From: Methylobacter tundripaludum SV96 | GTDB lineage: Bacteria; Pseudomonadota; Gammaproteobacteria; Methylococcales; Methylomonadaceae | Reading direction: 5' to 3' | Assembly (NCBI RefSeq): GCF_000190755.2 | Contig: NZ_JH109152.1 | Span: forward strand, 2,675,576-2,739,575 | Length of the DNA: 64,000 nt | Shown: piece by piece, positions 56,962-64,000 of the stretch | Layout of the letters: the number at the start of each line of letters is the position of its first letter | Position numbering within the stretch: the stretch's first letter is position 1 | Notes under the pieces: generated by a model | The model's input: the letters and a program-made list of their open reading frames with translations, nothing else | The model's database searches: none | Told to the model about the DNA's origin: nothing | Made by a program: the position numbers and the translations under genes

Positions 56962-57939
56962 TTAGTCGTTTAGCGATAACGGTTCATCACCGGTCATGGC
57001 TTTGAAAGCGGAATGATCCAGCGCTATGCCGTCACAGCTAAGTTGTTCAATACGGAAGCGTTTGTTATCGGCGCAGTCGGCGTAAAAATGACCATCCTCG
57101 GCAATTGCTCCATGCATTGCTCTACCTCCTCCATCCGTGGAGTCGGCCCAATAGATGCAAACTTTGCCCGAATGCACTGCGGTTTCGCCGCTGTAATGAC
57201 TGCCGAGCAGGAAAAAACGCCTGCCGCTACTGTCGAAGAATGCGCCCGGATAAGGCGGCGCCACAGCTCTGACCAGATTATGGATCGTCCAGGCCGATTG
57301 ATTCCAGTCGATGCGGCCGTGTTCCGGCTTGCGGCCGCCGAAATAACTGCCTTGAGCAAGATCCAACGGTTTGGGTTCTATGTTTCCGGTCAGCAGCAAT
57401 GGCAAACAGCGATCCAGCAGCGTTTTTGCGGCCGGGGTAAGCTTCAAAAAAACATCGTGCGCCGTATCGTTGGGCAAAATGGCGACGGCTTGCTGGTCGA
57501 TCAGCGAACCGGCATCGGGCTTTTCCACCATTTGATGGAGGCTGACGCCGGTTGTCGCTTCGCCATGCAAAACCGCCCAATTGACAGGCGCACGGCCCCG
57601 GTATTTCGGCAGTAACGAACCGTGCAGGTTGTAAGCGCCTCGGGGCGGGATCGCCAGCAGCTCGGGACTTAACATGTGCCGGTAATAAAAGGAGAATAAC
57701 CATTGCGGTTGAAGGTCGGCAATCCGGTTGATTACTTCCGCCTGATTGGGATTGTCCGGCGTTATCACTGGAATCCGATGCCTGTTTGCCAGTTCGGCAA
57801 CGCTGCCGAACCAGATATTTTCATCGGGATCATCCTGGTGAGTGATCACCAGTTTAATTTCAACGCCGGCTTGCAATAGGCATTCGATGCCGGTAACGCC
57901 GATGTTGTGATAGGCAAAAACGACAGCTGAGGTCTTCAT
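56962..57939 (-). CDS. arnA: UDP-Ara4N formyltransferase, ArnA N-terminal type, with an in-frame repeat insertion
   Basis: This 325-residue protein equals the N-terminal half of ArnA, which formylates UDP-Ara4N with 10-formyl-tetrahydrofolate. The catalytic N104 and H106 lie in YNLHGSLLPKYRGRAP, and D142 in KPDAG. Residues 265-280 (DSTDGGGRAMHGAIAE) are encoded by a 47-bp dispersed repeat and interrupt the C-terminal OB-like domain. The ATG at 57939 overlaps the arnC stop (TGATG), which indicates coupling. The active site is far from the insertion, so activity may be kept. Confidence 0.92.
   Translation of the reverse strand: MKTSAVVFAYHNIGVTGIECLLQAGVEIKLVITHQDDPDENIWFGSVAELANRHRIPVITPDNPNQAEVINRIADLQPQWLFSFYYRHMLSPELLAIPPRGAYNLHGSLLPKYRGRAPVNWAVLHGEATTGVSLHQMVEKPDAGSLIDQQAVAILPNDTAHDVFLKLTPAAKTLLDRCLPLLLTGNIEPKPLDLAQGSYFGGRKPEHGRIDWNQSAWTIHNLVRAVAPPYPGAFFDSSGRRFFLLGSHYSGETAVHSGKVCIYWADSTDGGGRAMHGAIAEDGHFYADCADNKRFRIEQLSCDGIALDHSAFKAMTGDEPLSLND
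57099..57145. repeat. 47-bp element inserted in frame in the formyltransferase gene
   Basis: CGGCAATTGCTCCATGCATT begins the element and GGAGTCG ends it. It differs from the copy at 22737-22783 by one base. No stop is created in the reading frame of the host gene. Confidence 0.9.
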
Positions 57940-58901
57940 CAAGACTTGTCGCTCTTGGCATTATCCAGCACAGCCTTGATCAGATAACGGGGGCGCGACC
58001 GGGTCTGGGAATATATCCGGCCGATGTATTCGCCCAGCAGGCCGATACCGAACAACAGAAGACCGATCAAAAAGAACACAATGGCGAACAGCGTAAAAAC
58101 GCCCTCAGCTTCCGGTCCAACCGTCAGTCTGCGCCAGCCCAGATAAAATACAAAGAGCAGCGACAGTATGGAGACGCCGATGCCGAGCAAAGAAAATGCC
58201 TGCAAGGGGGCAATCGAGAATCCTGTCATCAAGTCGAAATTAAGATGGATCAGCTTGAACAGCGAATATTTCGATTCCCCGGCCGCGCGTTCTTCGTGGT
58301 CAATAACGATTTCAGTGGGATTTCCGGCATAAAGATAGGCCAGTGCCGGTATAAAGGTATTGGTTTCGGTGGTGGCCAAAACCGCATCGATAATGTCGCG
58401 GTGATAACCCCGCATCATACAGCCCTGATCGGTAATATGAATGCGGGTGATTTTTTCGCGTAAGCGATTCATCGCCAATGAGGCCCAATGCCGCCAGAGG
58501 CTATCTTTACGCTGCCGCCGGATAGTACCGACATAATCGTAACCGGCATCCATTTGCAGCAGCAGGTTGGGAATTTCTTCAGGGGGATTTTGCAGGTCGG
58601 CATCCAGGGTCAGGATATAGTTCCCTCTGGCGCGTTCAAAACCCGCAATCAGCGCCGCATGCTGTCCGGCGTTGGCGCGCAGAAAAACTACGCAGGTGGT
58701 ATTGGGGTAAAGTTGAAACTGCTTGCGGAGTAAGGCGGCCGATTGGTCGCGGCTACCGTCATCGACAAAAATGACTTCGTAGCGGTGTTTAAGGTTTTCC
58801 AGTACGGGGTAGAGCCTTTCAAACAGTAGCGATAAAACGGCTTCTTCGTTATAGACAGGGATAACGATGGATACTTCCGGGGTTTCAAAATTATTCGTCA
58901 T
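57939..58901 (-). CDS. arnC: Undecaprenyl-phosphate 4-deoxy-4-formamido-L-arabinose transferase
   Basis: ArnC moves formyl-Ara4N from UDP to undecaprenyl phosphate on the cytosolic side. The 320-residue family 2 glycosyltransferase has EVSIVIPVYNEE at the start, the metal motif LDADLQNP, and QGCMMRGYHRDI. Two C-terminal membrane helices lie at about 235-260 and 270-300. It is preceded by arnB and overlaps the formyltransferase gene. Confidence 0.94.
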   Translation of the reverse strand: MTNNFETPEVSIVIPVYNEEAVLSLLFERLYPVLENLKHRYEVIFVDDGSRDQSAALLRKQFQLYPNTTCVVFLRANAGQHAALIAGFERARGNYILTLDADLQNPPEEIPNLLLQMDAGYDYVGTIRRQRKDSLWRHWASLAMNRLREKITRIHITDQGCMMRGYHRDIIDAVLATTETNTFIPALAYLYAGNPTEIVIDHEERAAGESKYSLFKLIHLNFDLMTGFSIAPLQAFSLLGIGVSILSLLFVFYLGWRRLTVGPEAEGVFTLFAIVFFLIGLLLFGIGLLGEYIGRIYSQTRSRPRYLIKAVLDNAKSDKS

Positions 58902-58963
58902 TTAAATTTAGGAGTATGGTTTTAAATCGGTAAGGGCGCTGTAATTACGCTGCTCTTCATTAA

Positions 58964-60076
58964 TTAAGAGCCATTCAGTAATGAAATCACTGCCGAGCAG
59001 ACCCGGTCAACGTCATTCTCCTCCATGCCGGGAAATAGCGGGAGCGTTAAGGTTTGCGCGCCGATTCTTTCGGCATTGGGAAAATCGCCGGGCTTGTAGC
59101 CGTATTGACGATAAAGCGAGAACAGATGCATAGCCGGGTAATGGATGCCCGCAGTGATGGATTGCTGCTTGAGTACTTCGAGAGTCTGGTTGCGGTTCAG
59201 GCCTGTCTTTTCCCAATCGAGCAGGATACAGAACATATGCCAGCTGTGGCCTTCCGCATCGGCAGGCAACACCAATGCGTCATGGGCAGGAAGCTGCTGT
59301 AAATAGCGCTCAACCAGCGTCCGGCGTTTTCGGTTAAAGCCGTCCAGTTTGTTCAATTGCACCAAACCCAGCGCCGCACTCACATCCGGCATATTCATTT
59401 TGCCGCCCCATGCAGTCACATCCATGCCGCCCTGCGCGTCTCTTTCGATGCCGTGAAAACGAATGCCTTCGATTTTTTTCAGTAAAACGGGATCGTTGAT
59501 GGCAAGCGCGCCGCCTTCAATCGTGGTCATGTTCTTATTGGGATGAAAGCTGAAACAGACCGGATTACCCGAACTGCCGATCTGGCGGCCCTTATATTGA
59601 GTGCCGATTGCCTGGGCGGCGTCTTCAAGCACCAGTAGATCATGCTGTTCGGCCAGCTGATAAATCGGATCCATATCGACAGCGCGACCGGCAAAATGCA
59701 CCGGTATAACGGCCTTGGTGTTGGGCGTAATTGCCGCCGCAACCGCAGCAGCATCGATATTGCGGGAGACCAAATCGACATCGACAAATTTGGGCGTTGC
59801 GCCGCAGCGAACGATGATATTGGCGCTGGCGACAAAACTCATCGCAGGGACGATAACTTCGTCGCCCGGCCCAATTCCGTAAGCCAGCAACACGGCTTCC
59901 AGCGCGCTGGTGCCTGAATTGAACACCCGAAGCTGGACATCGCCGCCGATATAATCGGCCAATGCGGTTTCAAAAGCGGCAACCTTGGGGCCGGTTGCCA
60001 GCCATCCTGATTGCAGCACTTCTTTGATGGCTTCAAATTCTTCTGTATCGAGCGTGGGGCGAGTGAATGGCAGCAT
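58964..60076 (-). CDS. arnB: UDP-4-amino-4-deoxy-L-arabinose aminotransferase
   Basis: ArnB transfers an amino group from glutamate to the 4-keto-pentose with PLP. The 370-residue protein is of the DegT/DnrJ/EryC1 class: NSGTSALEA binds the cofactor phosphate, LVLEDAAQAIG holds the pyridine-contacting aspartate, and K181 in FHPNKNMTT is the Schiff-base lysine. The start is two bases after the small transporter gene. The neighbouring arn genes support the specific function. Confidence 0.93.
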   Translation of the reverse strand: MLPFTRPTLDTEEFEAIKEVLQSGWLATGPKVAAFETALADYIGGDVQLRVFNSGTSALEAVLLAYGIGPGDEVIVPAMSFVASANIIVRCGATPKFVDVDLVSRNIDAAAVAAAITPNTKAVIPVHFAGRAVDMDPIYQLAEQHDLLVLEDAAQAIGTQYKGRQIGSSGNPVCFSFHPNKNMTTIEGGALAINDPVLLKKIEGIRFHGIERDAQGGMDVTAWGGKMNMPDVSAALGLVQLNKLDGFNRKRRTLVERYLQQLPAHDALVLPADAEGHSWHMFCILLDWEKTGLNRNQTLEVLKQQSITAGIHYPAMHLFSLYRQYGYKPGDFPNAERIGAQTLTLPLFPGMEENDVDRVCSAVISLLNGS

Positions 60077-60077
60077 C

Positions 60078-60449
60078 TTAACTCCTTGCTAAAACGTAAA
60101 CGCCGAGAAGGACGATGCCCATCCCGATCAGGCGGGCAGGGTTCATGGATTCGCCGAACAACTGCCACGCGAAAAACGCATTGACGACATAGCCCATGGA
60201 CAGCATCGGATAGGCGATGCTGACATCGACTCTGGACAGCGCCAATATCCAGACGACGACGCTGATGCCGTAACAAACCAATCCTGCCCAGAGAAAAGGC
60301 TCGCAGGCCAGCCTCAAAAACGCCGTAGCGGATGAGGAAAAGTTTAGGCCGATAGCGCCCATTTCCCTGACGCTGGCTTTAAGCGCCAATTGCGCGACCG
60401 CATTCAGCAGGACGCCGGTCAGGATAATACAGAAACTAACAATATTCAT
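60078..60449 (-). CDS. Small EamA/SMR-type membrane protein, ArnE/ArnF-like
   Basis: The 123-residue protein has four transmembrane helices with the small-multidrug-resistance pattern (LNAVAQLALKAS, YGISVVVWILALSRVDVSIAYPM, FGESMNPARLIGMGIVLLGVYVLA). In E. coli ArnE and ArnF together flip undecaprenyl-phosphate-Ara4N. Here only one such gene is present, so it may act as a homodimer. It overlaps arnT by four bases and leads directly into arnB. Confidence 0.85.
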   Translation of the reverse strand: MNIVSFCIILTGVLLNAVAQLALKASVREMGAIGLNFSSSATAFLRLACEPFLWAGLVCYGISVVVWILALSRVDVSIAYPMLSMGYVVNAFFAWQLFGESMNPARLIGMGIVLLGVYVLARS

Positions 60450-62101
60450 CGGCGAGCCACTGCGATATAACGAGAATTTTCATAGATTAATTGCATGGGG
60501 ATTTGCTGTTGCTTCCATTGGTCGTAGGTCGTCTGAGTCAGTACGCTTATTGCCTGTTCTGAGTTTAGCCATAAAGGCAGAAAATCCGTCTCATTTAACC
60601 ATTTTTGCGGTTCCTGGTTGATCCCGAATTCAAGTTCGCCGGTAAAACTAACCAAGTTAATGGTTCTGCCCAAATAATAAGGCAACGATTGATCATAGCG
60701 CTTAACATCATAAATCTCCACGGTGTCTTTGCCGCTCTTGTTGATATAGGCTTGAATCGCTTCCGCCATCACTCTGCTGGAACGTAACTCGCTGATACTT
60801 TGATAACCCCATGAAAGCATTTGTATGCCAAGCAGGGCGCAGAGGGCGAAAATGGAGATAGCCAGATTTTTTTGGTGCCTTAGCAACAGCGTGGAAATAC
60901 CGGCCGCGCCTGTCAAGACAGCCGTTGCAATAATCCACGGCCGGAACAGTGTGAGGTGTGCCGCTAACCTGCCAAGCTTGGCGGTATTATCGGCTTGCCA
61001 GATAAAGAAAATGAATATAACGCTCGCAAGCACTATAGCCACAATGCCGTCGGCAATAAAATGCTTGCGCTTAGCCATGTTCTCGCCGACCAACAGCGCC
61101 AGTGCCGGAAACATCGGCAAAATATAGCCCGGTAACTTGGAGTGGGAGATTGAAAAAAAGAAAAATACAAAAATCGCATAAACCCAAAGCAATCTTGAGG
61201 CTTCAAATTTTCCGGCTTCGGCCCGCCATGAAAAAGGCGGTTTAATCAGGCCGTTTAATGACGAGAATAGCCAGGGCATCGCCCCTATTGCAAAGACCGC
61301 GAAGAAATACCAGTTGGACTTGGTGCGTCCGTGAACATCGCTGGTAAAACGTTCGAAATGCTCATGAATGAAAAAGAAATGCGGGAACTCGGGGTTTGCA
61401 TAACTAACGGCAACAAACCACGGTGCGGCTATCAATAAATAGACCAGTAAGCCTTTGCCCAGATGCAAATGACGCCACAAGGCCCAGTCGCGCTGCCAGA
61501 GGGTGTACAGAACCAGCGCGCCGCCGGGCAGCACCAGGCCGATCAGGCCTTTGCTGAGTGTGGCTCCGGCAAGCGCGGCCCAGGCCAACAGCATCCAGTT
61601 TCGTTCCTGTACCGGCAGATGGCGCACTGACTGAGCCAGCGCCAGCGCGCCGACAGCGATGATCAGCAGTGCGCTGACGCCCATATCCAGGCTGTTGGCG
61701 TGTCCCATCCCCGCATAAAGGACCGTGCTGATTGAAAATAGGAATGCGAAATAACCGGCACTTCGTCCATAAAGTCGGCTACCTACAAATCCAACCCATA
61801 AGGCGCCGATAAAGCCGAGTCCTGAACACCATACTCTAGCTGCCGCATTGGTTTCACCCAATAAGGCCATGCTGATCGCGGAGCCCCAATACTGCAAAGG
61901 CGGTTTTTCAAAATACTTGAATCCGTTGAGGCGTGGTGTAATCCAATTGCCGGAGTTCAACATTTCCCTGGCAATTTCGGCGTAGCGCCCCTCATCAGGC
62001 TCTATCAGGTCACGGTAACCCAGCAAAAAAAACCATATAAATCCGGCAACAACTGTTAATACTCCATTTATCCGGCATTGACGCAAAGATGCTGGTGTCA
62101 T
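60446..62101 (-). CDS. arnT: Lipid A 4-amino-4-deoxy-L-arabinosyltransferase
   Basis: ArnT transfers Ara4N from undecaprenyl phosphate to lipid A phosphates on the periplasmic face and gives resistance to cationic peptides such as polymyxin. The 551-residue GT39/PMT-type protein has about 12 membrane helices and the first-loop acidic motif EPDEGRYAEIAREML, followed by FEKPPLQYW and HSKLPGYILPMFPALALL. An AAAGGATC site precedes the ATG. It is the first gene of the operon, so the promoter should lie in 62102-62300. Confidence 0.93.
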   Translation of the reverse strand: MTPASLRQCRINGVLTVVAGFIWFFLLGYRDLIEPDEGRYAEIAREMLNSGNWITPRLNGFKYFEKPPLQYWGSAISMALLGETNAAARVWCSGLGFIGALWVGFVGSRLYGRSAGYFAFLFSISTVLYAGMGHANSLDMGVSALLIIAVGALALAQSVRHLPVQERNWMLLAWAALAGATLSKGLIGLVLPGGALVLYTLWQRDWALWRHLHLGKGLLVYLLIAAPWFVAVSYANPEFPHFFFIHEHFERFTSDVHGRTKSNWYFFAVFAIGAMPWLFSSLNGLIKPPFSWRAEAGKFEASRLLWVYAIFVFFFFSISHSKLPGYILPMFPALALLVGENMAKRKHFIADGIVAIVLASVIFIFFIWQADNTAKLGRLAAHLTLFRPWIIATAVLTGAAGISTLLLRHQKNLAISIFALCALLGIQMLSWGYQSISELRSSRVMAEAIQAYINKSGKDTVEIYDVKRYDQSLPYYLGRTINLVSFTGELEFGINQEPQKWLNETDFLPLWLNSEQAISVLTQTTYDQWKQQQIPMQLIYENSRYIAVARR

Positions 62102-62459
62102 GTTTTTGGTGATCCTTTAGAATTACTGGCCTTAGTAAAATGCTGGCAATGATAATACAATTCGGCATTCAACACATCTTTTATCAGGGTAATTGATTAA
62201 AAAACAAATAACAATCAATGTATTATGATTTTGTTTTGGCGGGTGTGTAATTTCTTTAAGATATGCGAAATGAGTGGCTCAACCATAATGAGCTACTTCC
62301 AATAGCGCGGTTTCTATAAAATAGTTCATAATTTACCGGCTCAAGGTAGCGGTCGATGCGCTTTCGACTTTGCGCCTTTTACTTTTGTTGTATAACAACG
62401 CACACACGTTTTTGATGGGGGAGACACGCTTGGAAGCGAATTGGACTAAAGGCTATAAA
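62102..62459. other. Intergenic region between divergent arnT and lptF
   Basis: This region of 358 bp is AT-rich near arnT. On the arnT side TTGTTT and GATAAA with a 16-bp spacer are a weak promoter candidate. No tandem PmrA-type hexamers are visible. The pepA remnant lies at 62279-62329, next to the lptF leader. Confidence 0.5.
62279..62329 (-). pseudogene. pepA: Remnant of the pepA 5' end beside lptF
   Basis: On the minus strand ATG at 62329 opens MNYFIETALLEVAHYG-stop, against MDYSIETAPLEELQCD in intact pepA. The 25 bases 62305-62329 match 52842-52866 at 22 positions, and similarity continues for about 13 bases with one gap. It has the orientation and position expected for the original pepA start beside lptF. 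Confidence 0.75.
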
Positions 62460-63566
62460 ATGGGGCGCCGTAAGTTAGTTACCGTCCTGGACAAAATGGT
62501 TGCTTTGGACTTGTTAAGGACGTTATTGGCGGTTTGGTCGGTGATTGTCGTCATTATTGTTAGTCGACAGTTCATCAGGATTCTTGACAGGGCTGTCGAA
62601 GGCCAGGTATCCAATCAAACCTTGATGACCGTGCTGGGCTTGAAAACGATTATTGCCAGCGCCGCCTTTTTGCCGGCAGCCTTGTTTATGGCGGTGTTGA
62701 TGGTCTTGGGCAGAATGTACAGGGATCAGGAAATGTCGGCGGTGGCTTCAGCCGGGGGCGGTGCAGGGACAGTCTATCGATCTATATTTCTGCTGGTTTT
62801 TCCTTTAAGCGTGCTGTCGGCAGGCTTGTCGTTTTACGTCTCGCCCTGGGCGGAAGCCATGATGGAGGAGCTGATGCATCAGGATAAGGAATCGGCCGAT
62901 CTCAGAGGTATTGCCGCCGGAAAATTTAGCGAATACAGTCAGGGTGATCTGGTTTTTTATGTGGAAAAGATCGATGACGATAAAACCATGCACGAGGTCT
63001 TTGTACAGCACCGGCAGGGAGACCGCTTGGCGATTATTAATGCCGAAGTGGGCAGGTTGAGGGATTTGCCTGACGGGCGCTATATCGTATTGGAAAACGG
63101 CGAGCGCATACAGGGACAGCCTGGAACCGTAAATTATGTGCTTGAACAGTTCACCGAATATGCAGTGAGAATGGAGACCAAAGAATCCGCCGCAAATTTC
63201 GGAAAGGAGTCGGTTGCCAGTGGTACTTTGGCGAGTTCCGGTCAAATAAACGATATTGCCGAATTACAGCGTCGGTTTTCTATACCGATGGGGATAGTGT
63301 TACTTAGTTTTATTGCCGTGCCTTTGGCGCAAATGTCGCCTCGAGGCGGTGTTTACGGGAACATGCTGGTTGGCTTTTTAATCTATTTCAGCTATGGAAA
63401 TTTTATTCGTGTCAGCCAGAGCTGGGTAATGAACCAAACTATTCCCGCATGGCTGGGTGTTTTTGGCGTCAATACCTTGTTGTTGTTGATAGGCGGAGTT
63501 TTATTGGCAAGATTGTACGGATGGCAATGGCTGGTTATGAAGGTTAGGGAAAAGGTGGGCAAGTGA
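62460..63566 (+). CDS. lptF: LPS export permease LptF
   Basis: LptF and LptG form the membrane part of the LptB2FG extractor. From the ATG at 62460 the protein has 368 residues, close to the 366 of E. coli. It has three N-terminal helices, a periplasmic beta-jellyroll (about 130-260) and three C-terminal helices (MGIVLLSFIAVPLAQMSPR, GNMLVGFLIYFSYGNF, LGVFGVNTLLLLIGGVLLA). An AAAGG lies upstream of this ATG; in-frame starts at 62415 and 62370 lack such a site. Confidence 0.94.
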   Translation: MGRRKLVTVLDKMVALDLLRTLLAVWSVIVVIIVSRQFIRILDRAVEGQVSNQTLMTVLGLKTIIASAAFLPAALFMAVLMVLGRMYRDQEMSAVASAGGGAGTVYRSIFLLVFPLSVLSAGLSFYVSPWAEAMMEELMHQDKESADLRGIAAGKFSEYSQGDLVFYVEKIDDDKTMHEVFVQHRQGDRLAIINAEVGRLRDLPDGRYIVLENGERIQGQPGTVNYVLEQFTEYAVRMETKESAANFGKESVASGTLASSGQINDIAELQRRFSIPMGIVLLSFIAVPLAQMSPRGGVYGNMLVGFLIYFSYGNFIRVSQSWVMNQTIPAWLGVFGVNTLLLLIGGVLLARLYGWQWLVMKVREKVGK

Positions 63567-64000
63567 ATGTATTAACAGGCTACATAGTCAGGGAAATATT
63601 AAAGGGTTCTTTAGTCGCTACTTTATTATTATTGACCTTATTCAATTTGTTTACCTTTAGCGATCAGCTAAAGGATCTGGGCAAAGGGCACTACGGCTTA
63701 ACAGAGATTTTTTATTATCTTGCGCTGACTTCGCCTTCCGTTTTTTATGAATTGATGCCTGCATCCGCCTTATTAGGCAGTCTGTTTATATTGGGTGCGA
63801 TGGGTAATAACCGCGAGCTTATTGCCATGCGAGCTGCCGGTTTATCCATTTTGGGCATTATTAGGGCGGTTATGCTGGCAGGCCTGATTTTGGTCGTGGT
63901 TTCAATATTGGTCGGTGAATTTGTCGCGCCGGTAGCCGAGCGGGCGGCGCAGATGATTAAGGTCAACGCCGTGGATGAAGGGCGGGTGGTTATGAATGTC
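63563..64000 (+). CDS. lptG: LPS export permease LptG, N-terminal part (runs off the window)
   Basis: A frame starting with GTG at 63563, overlapping the lptF TGA (GTGA), stays open for 146 codons to the window edge. The product begins VNVLTGYIVREILKGSLVA, followed by LLLLTLFNLFTFSDQLKDLG, YYLALTSPSVFYELMPASAL and RELIAMRAAGLSI, all typical of LptG. AAAAGG lies eight bases upstream. The lptF-lptG pair is standard. Confidence 0.93.
   Translation, partial: MNVLTGYIVREILKGSLVATLLLLTLFNLFTFSDQLKDLGKGHYGLTEIFYYLALTSPSVFYELMPASALLGSLFILGAMGNNRELIAMRAAGLSILGIIRAVMLAGLILVVVSILVGEFVAPVAERAAQMIKVNAVDEGRVVMNV

Noticed and set aside
55877-57939. A frameshift splitting one arnA gene
   Set aside because: Each half has its own start; the decarboxylase has an AGGAA site, and 29 bp of non-coding DNA lie between. 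Both proteins are complete domains, so separate genes are the simpler reading.

Overview
The window is chromosomal DNA from a gammaproteobacterium. Gene order (kdsD-kdsC-lptC-lptA-lptB-rpoN-hpf-rapZ, minCDE, pilB-pilC-pilD-coaE-zapD-yacG, valS-holC-pepA, lptF-lptG) is classical for the class. The zwf-edd-eda-gltA block, the DUF3301 and GFA proteins and the abundant small dispersed repeats make a Methylococcales-type methanotroph my best guess, but no methane-oxidation gene is present, so that placement is inference.

Layout: 1-5.4 kb holds the end of pmbA, pyrD, thiO, an outer-membrane protein and a prolyl aminopeptidase. 5.5-11.8 kb is the Kdo/Lpt/sigma-54 operon ending in rapZ; ptsN is absent from its usual place. 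11.9-13.9 kb is the min operon with a small winged-helix gene behind minE. 14.3-22.6 kb has a TPP riboswitch with thiC, a universal stress protein, a CZB-type chemoreceptor, mazG, a PfkB kinase, dgkA and gcvH. 22.9-31.2 kb holds an orphan periplasmic adaptor gene and a type I restriction-modification locus (hsdR-hsdM-DUF559-hsdS). 31.2-38 kb has two small envelope genes and the Entner-Doudoroff genes with citrate synthase. 38-52.9 kb is mostly minus-strand housekeeping: esterase, GFA protein, ferredoxin, TPR and CYTH proteins, yacG, zapD, coaE, the pilBCD genes, valS, holC and pepA. 53.2-62.1 kb is an accessory block with DUF2971, a WbuC-like cupin and a full aminoarabinose (arn) lipid A operon. 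The window ends in lptF and the start of lptG.

The most interesting signals are structural. (1) A degenerate copy of the pepA 5' end lies just upstream of lptF, about 9.4 kb from the intact pepA start. pepA and lptF are normally divergent neighbours, so the arn block looks like an insertion flanked by a duplicated pepA end. (2) A decayed copy of the 3' end of the periplasmic adaptor gene appears to lie directly behind hsdS, which would make the restriction locus a second insertion flanked by a duplicated gene end. (3) Eight copies of a C/G-rich palindromic repeat are packed into the hsd locus. Most are read in frame, in all four genes, and one has apparently been amplified into a 14-residue tandem repeat at the HsdM C-terminus. 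(4) A second family of about 46-95 bp is scattered through the window. One copy is inserted in frame in the ArnA-type formyltransferase, and two copies sit inside another repeat family at the same internal position.

Functionally, much of the window serves the envelope: Kdo synthesis (kdsD, kdsC), LPS transport (lptA, B, C, F, G), lipid A modification with Ara4N (arn genes) and type IV pilus assembly. Central carbon flow through the Entner-Doudoroff route into citrate synthase is the other main theme.
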